This document shows positions 26,122 to 32,414 of a DNA stretch of 32,414 bases, one piece after another. Both the position numbers and the translations under genes were made by a program. The notes under the pieces are model-generated. The model worked only from the letters and a program-made list of their open reading frames with translations, did not search any database and was not told where the DNA came from. Source of the DNA: Acidobacteriota bacterium (GTDB lineage Bacteria > Acidobacteriota > Terriglobia > Acidiferrales > UBA7541); NCBI GenBank assembly GCA_016201215.1, contig JACQDH010000187.1, positions 1 through 32,414 of the forward strand, in the 5' to 3' direction. Every line of letters starts with the position of its first letter. The stretch's first letter is position 1.

Positions 26122-26526
26122 ATGTCGCTGCGGCGCAAGTCCCGGGAGTTCGCCCTGCAGATGCTCTTCCAGTGGGAGATCGGCCGGCAACCGCTGGAAT
26201 TGATCGAGGCAAGCTTTTGGAAGAACACCCGCTCGGAAAAGACTACGCGCACGTTTGCCAATCAACTCTTTGAAGGCGCGGTGGCCCAGGCGGCCGCGCT
26301 CGACGAGCTGGTCAGCCGGCACGCCATCGACTGGCGCCTGGAGCGCCTGGCGGCGATTGACCGCGCGATTCTGCGCCTGGCCATTTATGAGCTGCGCGCC
26401 GGGGAAACCCCGCCCAAGGTGGTCATCAACGAGGCCGTCGAGCTGGCCAAGAAATTCTCCTCCGCCGAGGCTGCGCCGTTCATCAACGGCATCCTCGACG
26501 CCGTCCACAAATCCGCGAAAACGTAA
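26122..26526 (+). CDS. nusB: Transcription antitermination factor NusB
   Basis: A 134-residue all-helical RNA-binding protein that joins NusE (S10) at boxA for rRNA antitermination. The N-terminus MSLRRKSREFALQMLFQWEI has the family's Arg-rich RNA-binding start, and IDRAILRLAIYEL and PPKVVINEAVELAKKFSSAEA with FINGILDAV complete the signature. The ATG at 26122 lies directly behind the ribH stop; a longer frame upstream is inside ribH. Translation is probably coupled to ribH. Confidence 0.95.
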   Translation: MSLRRKSREFALQMLFQWEIGRQPLELIEASFWKNTRSEKTTRTFANQLFEGAVAQAAALDELVSRHAIDWRLERLAAIDRAILRLAIYELRAGETPPKVVINEAVELAKKFSSAEAAPFINGILDAVHKSAKT

Positions 26527-26590
26527 CGGGACGGGATATCGGAAGACCGCATCGCCGTCCTGTCCTCTGCGTCCAGCTCCGCCAGATTGT

Positions 26591-26621
26591 TTTCTGCGCG
26601 CGCGGAATTTCCGCGCAGAAA
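26591..26621. terminator. Strong inverted repeat after nusB
   Basis: TTTCTGCGCG (26591-26600) and CGCGCAGAAA (26612-26621) are perfect 10-bp arms around 11 bases; an alternative inner stem GCGCGG-AATTT-CCGCGC also fits. It lies 65 bases after the nusB stop. No T-run follows, so termination is only probable. Confidence 0.4.
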
Positions 26622-26652
26622 CAAACCGCTCGTGGGATCGCGAATATTCCCC

Positions 26653-26714
26653 AGTACTAAAGTACTACGGAAAAATTGTTACCGGAGCAGCACAAGCCAC
26701 AACTTTCCGGAAAG
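26653..26714. promoter_or_regulatory. Two palindromes upstream of the heptad-repeat gene
   Basis: AGTACT-AA-AGTACT (26653-26666) is a pair of self-complementary hexamers, and CTTTCCGGAAAG (26703-26714) is a perfect 12-bp palindrome. Both lie within 125 bases of the ATG at 26777, in a place suited to operators. I see no convincing sigma-70 boxes, so another sigma factor may be used. Confidence 0.4.
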
Positions 26715-26776
26715 CGTCGGGTTCCTCGAGTGTAGGCTGATGGAGGCCGCAAAAATTCTAAGAAGGAGAACCGAAG

Positions 26777-27373
26777 ATGGACGTGGACAAGATTGTGCGA
26801 CGCAGCTTGACGGGATTTGCCCTGGCCGGCCTGTTGGCAGTCGGCGGGTGGGCCCAAAGCCAGGGAGGCTCGGGTACCGGTTCCGAATCTAGCAAGCCGA
26901 CTACTCCGCCCGCCGCATCCGGCGACGTCAAGCAGGACACCAAGGAGATCCGCCAAGACCGGCGCGATATCCGGCGCGACCGCCGCGACATTCACAAGGA
27001 CAAGCAGGATATTCGCAGTGACAAGCGGGATATCCGCAGCGACCGGCGCGACGTGCGGGCCGACCGCCGCGACATTCGCAGCGACAAGCGCGACATCAAA
27101 GAAGACAAGGCCCAGCTCAAGTCCGACGTCGCCAAGTACGGCAAGAACAGCGACCAGGCCAAGGCCGACCGCAAAGATATCCGCTCTGACCGCAAGGATA
27201 TCGCCAAGGACGCGAAGGACGTTCGTGCCGACAGGCGCGACATCCATGAAGACCGCAAGGACCTGAAGGCAGATGTGAAGGATCTCCACAAGGACCGCAA
27301 GGACATCAAGTCCGACAAGCGCGACCTGCGGCACGACAAGCGGAAGCGCCGCCACGACCGCGCAAGCCAGTAA
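26777..27373 (+). CDS. Secreted polyampholyte of 20 in-register seven-residue repeats, function unknown
   Basis: A 198-residue protein. Residues 1-26 form a signal peptide (basic start, FALAGLLAVGG core, cleavage after GWA before Gln27). A Ser/Gly/Pro/Thr linker (27-49) leads to residues 50-189: 140 residues that keep an exact 7-residue phase, with consensus D-(I/L/V)-(R/K)-x-D-(R/K)-(R/K), for example DIRSDKR DIRSDRR. Residues 120-133 break the motif but not the phase. On a helical wheel Asp1 and Asp5 form one stripe, Arg3, Arg6 and Arg7 the opposite face, and a single hydrophobic residue per turn-pair a seam. This is not a standard a/d coiled coil. An AAGGAG lies 8 bases before the ATG, and a strong terminator follows. 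It is monocistronic. I do not know its function; stress protection or surface interaction is conjecture. Confidence 0.85.
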   Translation: MDVDKIVRRSLTGFALAGLLAVGGWAQSQGGSGTGSESSKPTTPPAASGDVKQDTKEIRQDRRDIRRDRRDIHKDKQDIRSDKRDIRSDRRDVRADRRDIRSDKRDIKEDKAQLKSDVAKYGKNSDQAKADRKDIRSDRKDIAKDAKDVRADRRDIHEDRKDLKADVKDLHKDRKDIKSDKRDLRHDKRKRRHDRASQ

Positions 27374-27398
27374 ACCCGGAAACTCCCTTGCCAACAAG

Positions 27399-27433
27399 AA
27401 GGGCCGATCCGAGAGGATCGGCCCTTTTCTTTT
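27399..27433 (+). terminator. Rho-independent terminator of the heptad-repeat gene
   Basis: A 12-bp perfect stem (arms 27399-27410 and 27415-27426; GGGCCGATCC within the left arm) with a GAGA loop, running into TTTTCTTTT. It is the clearest intrinsic terminator in the window. It lies between convergent genes and may also serve phzF from the other side. Confidence 0.9.
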
Positions 27434-27454
27434 CCTGTTTCCAGCTCGGCCGGC

Positions 27455-28336
27455 TCAGGCTTCGAGATAACCTTCCAGGATGACGACAGCCGAGCCGCTG
27501 ACACGCGGCACGAGCTTGCCGCGTTCCTCACTCACCTCGACGTGGATGCGGCTGGGGCGGCCCATTTCCACGCCCTGCAGGATTTCGAGCGCCTGCCCGG
27601 CCTTGAGTCGTCCGTGGCGCACCAGATACGCTCCCAGTGATCCGCCTGCCGAGCCAGTGGCCGGATCTTCGTGCAGCTCCCAGGGAATCATCCCACGCGC
27701 AAAGGCCTTGCCGCGAGTGCCCAGCGCGAAGCAGTACGCCAGCACGCCCGCGTTGGAGATCAGCTTCTTCAGGGCGTGCATGTCCAGGTGAATGCGCCTG
27801 AGCGCCGCGCGCCGCCGCAGCGGCACCATCAGGTTGAAAATCCCCGTGGACACAGCCTCGATCGGCAGCGAAGGCTCAAAGTCGCGCGGCGCAAGACCCA
27901 GCGCCCGCGCGAGGGCGGCGCGACACAAGCGCGCCGCGCGGAACTGCGCGGGCTTTTGCGTCATGGTCACCCATTCGGGCCGGCCATCGTGAAAGGCGAT
28001 CTCCACAGGCAGAACACCCGCCCCGGTCTGCTGCCAGATGTGCACAGACCCTTCCTGCGCCGGTACGACTCCCAGCCCGGCCAGCAAGAACCATGTGCCA
28101 ATCACCGGATGCCCCGCCAGAGGAAGTTCGCGCGTGGTGGTGAAAATGCGCAGCCGGGCCAACGCTCGATTCGTGGTTGGTTTCTGCACGAATACGGTTT
28201 CCGAGAGGTTCATTTCGCGGGCAATGGCTTGCATGCGGCGTAAAGAGAGGCCGTCGCCGTCGGTGATCACCGCCAGCGGGTTGCCCGCATAAGGCGTCGT
28301 GGTGAAGACGTCGAGCTGGTATAAGCGTCGTTTCAC
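27455..28336 (-). CDS. PhzF-family isomerase/epimerase-like protein
   Basis: A 293-residue protein of the PhzF/diaminopimelate-epimerase-like fold. The start LYQLDVFTTTPYAGNPLAV, the catalytic Glu46 in MNLSETVFV, LPLAGHPVIGTWFLL and EDPATGSAGGSLGAYLV are the family landmarks. Only PhzF itself, in phenazine synthesis, has a well-known reaction; no phenazine genes are here, so the substrate is unknown. The start is a GTG at 28336. It is the last gene of the minus-strand run, 19 bases after the cupin gene, and ends close to the bidirectional-looking terminator at 27399. Confidence 0.9.
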   Translation of the reverse strand: MKRRLYQLDVFTTTPYAGNPLAVITDGDGLSLRRMQAIAREMNLSETVFVQKPTTNRALARLRIFTTTRELPLAGHPVIGTWFLLAGLGVVPAQEGSVHIWQQTGAGVLPVEIAFHDGRPEWVTMTQKPAQFRAARLCRAALARALGLAPRDFEPSLPIEAVSTGIFNLMVPLRRRAALRRIHLDMHALKKLISNAGVLAYCFALGTRGKAFARGMIPWELHEDPATGSAGGSLGAYLVRHGRLKAGQALEILQGVEMGRPSRIHVEVSEERGKLVPRVSGSAVVILEGYLEA

Positions 28337-28355
28337 GGGAGCAGCTTCTCTCGGT

Positions 28356-28715
28356 TCAGATTCGTTCGAGTTCGGCGACAGTTCTTTCGTTCCTCACGTT
28401 GCCGGTGTTCAGGGTGGACTTGGGCTCGAACAAAAGGACGTGCACTTCCTCTTCGGCGATGGGCAAGTGGTCGACGCCCCGGGGCACAATGAGGAACTCG
28501 CCCTCGCAGACCAGCACGTCGCGGTCGCGCAACCGCATCCGCAGCGTGCCCTGGACCACCAGAAAGAGCTCGTCTTCCTGCTCGTGGCGGTGCCAGATGA
28601 ACTCGCCCTTGAGTTTCACGATCTTGACGTACGAGTCGTTGAGCTCGCCCACGATTTTCGGGCTCCAGTAGTCGTTCACCCGGGTGAACTTATCAAGCAG
28701 GTTGACCTTTTCCAT
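28356..28715 (-). CDS. Small single-domain cupin
   Basis: A 119-residue beta-barrel protein. Cupin motif 1 has His42, His44 and Glu49 (WHRHEQEDELFLVVQG), and motif 2 has VPRGVDHLP with His83, so all four metal ligands are present. The N-terminus MEKVNLLDKFTRVNDYWSPK matches a common subgroup of stand-alone cupins often annotated as mannose-6-phosphate isomerase-like, but the substrate is unproven. It lies 27 bases behind the hexomutase gene and 19 before phzF, consistent with one transcript. A sugar-related role is suggested only by the neighbours. Confidence 0.88.
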   Translation of the reverse strand: MEKVNLLDKFTRVNDYWSPKIVGELNDSYVKIVKLKGEFIWHRHEQEDELFLVVQGTLRMRLRDRDVLVCEGEFLIVPRGVDHLPIAEEEVHVLLFEPKSTLNTGNVRNERTVAELERI

Positions 28716-28742
28716 GACGGATTCCTCGGGACCGATCTCTGT

Positions 28743-30152
28743 CTAGAGCTCCTGCACCACAGCGCTGACCTCGGCCAGGATGCGCTGTGTAATTTCGGGA
28801 CGGAGCGTTTCGGAATAAATGCGAAGCATCGGCTCGGTGCCCGACGCGCGCAGCATCACCCAGCCCACCTCGCCGAGATAGACCTTGATGCCGTCGAGAT
28901 CCTCGCGTTTCACGACCAGCCAATCAAGCACGCGCGTCAGCTTCTTGTCCGCGAAGTGGGCGATCGCGCGTTCCTTCTGCCCGGGCCTGAGTTCCAGATC
29001 CACGCGGCTGTAGTGATGCTCGCCGAACTCCGTGTGCAGCATCTTCACCAGCTCGCCTAGGGTCTTGCCGTGCCAGGCCATCAATTCAGCGAGCAGCAGC
29101 GACATCACCGTGGCATCGCGCTCGGGGAGATAGAGCTTGGTGCCGATGCCGCCCGACTCCTCGCCGCCCAGCAGGATGTCGCGTTCGAGCATCAGCTCGC
29201 AGATGTATTTGAACCCGATGGGGGTCACAAAGAGTTTCCGGCTGAACTTCTCCGCGATCTTGTCCACCAGGTCGGTGGCGGAGAATGTCTTGGCCACGTC
29301 GCCCGCGATCCGGCGCGTCCCGGCCAGGTGCCAGAGCAGCATCGAGAAGATCTGGTGGGGCGTGACGAACGTGCCGTCGCGGTCCATCGCGCCGATGCGG
29401 TCGCCGTCACCGTCGGCGCAAAAGCCCGCGTCATAGTTTCCCGAAACCACTGCCTGCCGCAGCGCCTCGACGTGCGGCTCGATGGGTTCCGGGTTGACGC
29501 CGCCGAACAGAGGGTCGCGTGTGCCGCGGATTTCATCGCAGGCGATGCCGTTGCGCGTCAGCACCTCGTGCAGCAGCCCGCGAGCAGCACCATGCATGGG
29601 GTCCACAACAAAGCGGAACCCGGCGGCGCGCAACTTGCCCCAGTCCACCAGCTTCTCGACGGTTTCGAGGTAAGGCGCGCGCACGTTGAGCGAATGGATC
29701 AAGTCGTTGCGCGGGGGCAGCGGCGGCACGCCGTCGCGCAGGACCGCTTCCAATTCCTTTTCCACTTGCGCAACGATGGAGGGCAGCGCGGAGCTGCCGT
29801 AACTGGCCTTGAACTTCACGCCGTTCCAGCGGTAGGGGTTGTGGCTGGCGGTGATCATGATCCCGCCGGCGGCGCCGCGCTGGCGCACCAGCAGCGAAAG
29901 CGCGGGCGAAGGGCAGACCTGATCGGCGAGCCACACCGGCGTGCCGGTGCTGGCCACGGTTTCCGCCGCCACGCGCGCGGCGCGCTCGGAAGCGTAGCGC
30001 GTGTCATAGCCCACCAGCACGCCGCGGGCGGGCTGCTCGGCCCGTACGACGTAACGCGCGATGGCCTGGGCAACCTTGCGCACGTTTTCGTACGTGAAAT
30101 CCTCGGCGATGACGCCGCGCCAGCCGTCGGTCCCGAACTTAATGTGGCTCAC
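28743..30152 (-). CDS. Phosphohexomutase (phosphoglucomutase/phosphomannomutase family)
   Basis: A 469-residue alpha-D-phosphohexomutase. The N-terminus IKFGTDGWRGVIAEDFTYEN, phosphoserine Ser103 in MITASHNPYRWNG, metal loop DGDGDR (247-252), sugar-binding GEESGGIG and the phosphate-binding RASGTEPMLRIYSE are all present in order. The enzyme moves phosphate between C6 and C1 of glucose or mannose. Placement after manA and manC suggests it supplies mannose-1-phosphate (ManB role), but glucose specificity cannot be excluded from sequence. The start is a GTG at 30152, 51 bases after the manC stop. A TATACT hexamer lies close upstream at a distance that would suit a nearly leaderless internal transcript; this is weak. 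Confidence 0.92.
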   Translation of the reverse strand: MSHIKFGTDGWRGVIAEDFTYENVRKVAQAIARYVVRAEQPARGVLVGYDTRYASERAARVAAETVASTGTPVWLADQVCPSPALSLLVRQRGAAGGIMITASHNPYRWNGVKFKASYGSSALPSIVAQVEKELEAVLRDGVPPLPPRNDLIHSLNVRAPYLETVEKLVDWGKLRAAGFRFVVDPMHGAARGLLHEVLTRNGIACDEIRGTRDPLFGGVNPEPIEPHVEALRQAVVSGNYDAGFCADGDGDRIGAMDRDGTFVTPHQIFSMLLWHLAGTRRIAGDVAKTFSATDLVDKIAEKFSRKLFVTPIGFKYICELMLERDILLGGEESGGIGTKLYLPERDATVMSLLLAELMAWHGKTLGELVKMLHTEFGEHHYSRVDLELRPGQKERAIAHFADKKLTRVLDWLVVKREDLDGIKVYLGEVGWVMLRASGTEPMLRIYSETLRPEITQRILAEVSAVVQEL

Positions 30153-30203
30153 TGGAGAGCAGTATAAGCGAAGGGGTGCGGAGCGAGAAGCGGCTTGGGG
30201 GTT

Positions 30204-31334
30204 TCAGAGCAAACCCTTTTGGCCTCGCGCTTCGAGCCACTTCACGATCTTGCCGACGTCCTGGGCGCGGTCGCGGGCACAGAGCAGCAGCGCATCTGGA
30301 GTCTCTACCACAAGCAGATCGTGAATCCCGATCGCGGCGAGGAATTTTTCCGGGCACCAGAAGAAGTTGCCCCGCGTGTCGAGCGCAACGAAGCGTCCGG
30401 CGGAGATATTCTCTCCCGCTTTCCGCGCCAGAAGCTCGTACACCGCGGCCCAGGAGCCGATGTCGCTCCAGCCCACCACGGCGGGCAGCACGAAGACCGG
30501 CGATGATTTCCGGTTGGACGGACCGCTCGGCCGCGTCGCCGCCTCCAGGATTGCATAGTCCACCGAGATGTTTTTCAGGTGCGGGTAGATGCGCCGCAGA
30601 GTGCCTGCGTAGCGCGGCGTGCCGATATCGTCGGAGAGCCGCATCAGCGCTCGATACGTTGACGGCAGATGTCTCTTCAGGTTTTGGAGGAACGTCGAGA
30701 CGCGCCAGAAGAACATGCCCGCGTTCCAGTAGTAGCGGCCGGAGGCGAAGTACCGCCGCGCGCGGGCCAGCGCGGGCTTTTCCGTGAAGCGCCGCACCGC
30801 ATAGGCGCGTATCTCGCCAACGTGCATGGTCGCTTGGGCGCACTGGATATAGCCGTAGCCGGTTTCCGGGCGCGTCGGCAGGATGCCCAACACGACCAGG
30901 TTTTCCCCCCGCGCGGCGACCTCAAGCGCGGCACGGACCACACGACGGTAGCGCGAAGACTGCGCGATATAGTGATCGGCCGGCAGCACGGCCATCAGTG
31001 CATCGCCGCCGGCAGACTGCCGCGCCAGATGCACCGCGGCCAGCCCGATCGCGGCGGCGGTGTTGCGCCCGACGGGTTCACAGAGAATCCTTGAGCGGGC
31101 CACGCGCGGGACCTGCTGGCGAACGCCTGCCGCCTGGTCGTCGTTGGTGACCACCCAGATGCGGGAAGGCGGAAATACGGGCAGCAGCCGCTTGACGGTT
31201 TGCTGGAGCATGGTTTGTTCGCCAACAATGTTAAGCAACTGCTTGGGCGTCCGCCTGCGGCTGCGCGGCCAGAAGCGCGTGCCGCGGCCGCCGGCCAGAA
31301 TGACGGCATGCGCGGGGAGTTTCGGCGTGCTCAC
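30204..31334 (-). CDS. manC: Mannose-1-phosphate guanylyltransferase
   Basis: A 376-residue nucleotidyltransferase making GDP-mannose from GTP and mannose-1-phosphate. The signature AVILAGGRGTRFWPRSR, followed by TPKQLLNIVG, identifies the subfamily. EPVGRNTAAAIGLAA, LPADHYI, ETGYGYIQC and FTEKPALARA with YYWNAGMFFWR follow in the usual order. It is the short form without the C-terminal phosphomannose-isomerase domain; that activity is supplied by the gene just upstream. The GTG start overlaps the manA stop by 4 bases (GTGA), implying translational coupling. Confidence 0.93.
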   Translation of the reverse strand: MSTPKLPAHAVILAGGRGTRFWPRSRRRTPKQLLNIVGEQTMLQQTVKRLLPVFPPSRIWVVTNDDQAAGVRQQVPRVARSRILCEPVGRNTAAAIGLAAVHLARQSAGGDALMAVLPADHYIAQSSRYRRVVRAALEVAARGENLVVLGILPTRPETGYGYIQCAQATMHVGEIRAYAVRRFTEKPALARARRYFASGRYYWNAGMFFWRVSTFLQNLKRHLPSTYRALMRLSDDIGTPRYAGTLRRIYPHLKNISVDYAILEAATRPSGPSNRKSSPVFVLPAVVGWSDIGSWAAVYELLARKAGENISAGRFVALDTRGNFFWCPEKFLAAIGIHDLLVVETPDALLLCARDRAQDVGKIVKWLEARGQKGLL

Positions 31335-32380
31335 GGGTACACCAGGCGCGACCAGGCCTTTTCTTCGACGCGCTGATCGGCCAGCCGCCGCACGAAATCG
31401 TGGACGTCGGGTACGTACGTGCGCAGCAGCGTGGTCGGGCTGGCCGGCTCAAGCTGGTAGGCGCCCAGCGCGGCGGGCAGCAACCAGGCCTGCGCGGGGC
31501 CATAGTCGGCCGCGACGTCACCGGACTCGATGCGGCCGTTTCCCGCCAGGACGATCAGCAAATCAAAGTGCTCCGCCGAGGTGGCCCCCGCAATCCGTTC
31601 GGCGAACTCCCATCGCTCGGTGGCAAAGTAGCGGCAGGCAATCAAGTAGGTTTCCGTCACCGGGCCGCGAGTGATGCGCACCGGCTCGATCTTCCCGCCG
31701 CTCTGCTCGCCGAAATGGATGACCGCGAGCGCCTTTGCGACGTGCAGCGGCCGGGGAGTGCCTTCCGGGGTCAGGCGGTCGTAATCATACACGCGATAGG
31801 TGATGTCGGAATTTTCCTGAATTTCGCAGAGCACCACGCCGGGCCCGATGGTGTGCGCCGTACCCGCGGGAACAAAAATCACATCGCCCGCGCGAACCGG
31901 AATGCGCTCGAGGCAATCCTCGACGGTGCCGGCCTCAATCGCCTCGCGGAAAGACTCCGGGGTCACGTCCGGTTTCAGGCCGACTCTGACTTCAGCACCG
32001 GGGCGCGCCGAAACTGCGTACCACATCTCGGTCTTCCCGATCCCGCCGAGGCGCGATTCGTGCCGCCGCGCGTAGTCGTCGTCGGGATGCACCTGCACGG
32101 AGAGCTTGTCCTCAGGAAGGATGAACTTCACCAGCAGAGGAAACGGGCCTTCGCCCCGCAGCCGGCTGCCGGTCCATTCCACGGGCATGGTGTCCCACGC
32201 GTCGCCGAGCTTCTGGCCGGTGAACGGTCCGTCGGCGAAGCAACACTCGTTGCCGGCCAGCCAGACTTCGCCAATGGGCTCGTGCCCCTGGATCTGCGGA
32301 GAGAGAAGCGGGGCGAGCGCACGCGCGCCCCAGATGCGCGGCACGAAGACAGGTTCGAGACGCGACGCAGACAGCTTCAC
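31331..32380 (-). CDS. manA: Mannose-6-phosphate isomerase, class I (zinc)
   Basis: A 349-residue isomerase of fructose-6-phosphate and mannose-6-phosphate. The N-terminus RLEPVFVPRIWGARALAPLL is typical of the short bacterial form. Zinc ligands are seen as Gln96 and His98 (SVQVHPDD), Glu118 (GKTEMWY) and His176 (PAGTAHTIGPG). EIQENSDITYRVYDYDR is the conserved active-site strand. The GTG start at 32380 overlaps the stop of an upstream partial gene by 4 bases (GTGA), the same style as the manA/manC junction. It opens the GDP-mannose run of this strand. Confidence 0.92.
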   Translation of the reverse strand: MKLSASRLEPVFVPRIWGARALAPLLSPQIQGHEPIGEVWLAGNECCFADGPFTGQKLGDAWDTMPVEWTGSRLRGEGPFPLLVKFILPEDKLSVQVHPDDDYARRHESRLGGIGKTEMWYAVSARPGAEVRVGLKPDVTPESFREAIEAGTVEDCLERIPVRAGDVIFVPAGTAHTIGPGVVLCEIQENSDITYRVYDYDRLTPEGTPRPLHVAKALAVIHFGEQSGGKIEPVRITRGPVTETYLIACRYFATERWEFAERIAGATSAEHFDLLIVLAGNGRIESGDVAADYGPAQAWLLPAALGAYQLEPASPTTLLRTYVPDVHDFVRRLADQRVEEKAWSRLVYP

Positions 32381-32414
32381 GTGCGCGATTCCGTCGCAAA
32401 GAAGAATCGCTCGA
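32377..32414 (-). CDS. Possible 3' end of an upstream gene in the man run
   Basis: On the minus strand a frame from the window edge reads ERFFFATESRT and stops with the TGA of a GTGA overlap with manA. Only 11 residues are visible, so no identity can be given. The overlap mirrors the manA/manC junction, which is the main support. Confidence 0.3.
   Translation of the reverse strand, partial: ERFFFATESRT

Noticed and set aside
29070-30167. A 365-codon plus-strand frame opposite the phosphohexomutase gene
   Set aside because: The minus-strand enzyme is complete with all catalytic motifs; the other frame is compositional shadow.

Overview
This window reads as chromosomal core DNA of a high-GC bacterium (well above 60% GC by eye). 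Several traits together suggest an Acidobacteriota-type genome: a fused AroD-AroE protein, a small DUF2905 protein, a TPR-GAF-degenerate GGDEF protein beside a thiolase, scattered hairpin repeats, and an intergenic string whose translation reads CHPERSE. The phylum is an inference from gene style; no rRNA or tRNA gene is present to test it. No plasmid, phage, transposase, CRISPR array or secretion cluster was found.

Layout. Positions 1-3069 (+): the 3' part of hflX, a small membrane protein, a 750-base spacer, then pgsA overlapping an AMMECR1-type gene (amrA). Positions 3193-4050 (-): a secreted protein with an internal duplication. Positions 4242-8537 (+): an aromatic amino acid run aroDE-trpE-(DnaQ-like exonuclease)-trpG, then an ABC-2 exporter pair to 10510. 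Positions 10541-12147 (-): a DinB-family protein and trpD. Positions 12278-15864 (+): sucC and sucD, separated by a free-standing four-helix-bundle (S23/IVP) gene bracketed by inverted purine-rich repeats, then ndk and a DUF2905 gene. Positions 16322-17683 (+): xseA, preceded by a three-unit hairpin repeat array. Positions 17801-19606 (-): lepA. Positions 19923-26526 (+): the TPR-GAF-GGDEF-like protein, thiolase, 3-hydroxyacyl-CoA dehydrogenase, enoyl-CoA hydratase, ribH and nusB. Positions 26777-27373 (+): a monocistronic secreted protein made of 20 in-register seven-residue repeats, closed by a textbook terminator. Positions 27455-32414 (-): a tightly packed run manA-manC-phosphohexomutase-cupin-phzF, with the tail of another gene at the right edge.

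How the genes work together. AroDE supplies shikimate toward chorismate; TrpE/TrpG and TrpD carry chorismate and PRPP to phosphoribosyl-anthranilate. SucCD is the substrate-level phosphorylation step of the TCA cycle. Thiolase, dehydrogenase and hydratase form a reversible C4 acyl-CoA module (beta-oxidation or 3-hydroxybutyryl/crotonyl-CoA synthesis). ManA, the hexomutase and ManC make GDP-mannose from fructose-6-phosphate, presumably for surface glycans.

The parts most worth a second look are the S23/IVP element splitting sucC from sucD (its flanking repeat recurs alone behind xseA), the heptad-repeat secreted protein, the hairpin array before xseA, the scattered REP-like hairpins, and the GGDEF-like domain that has lost its signature motif.
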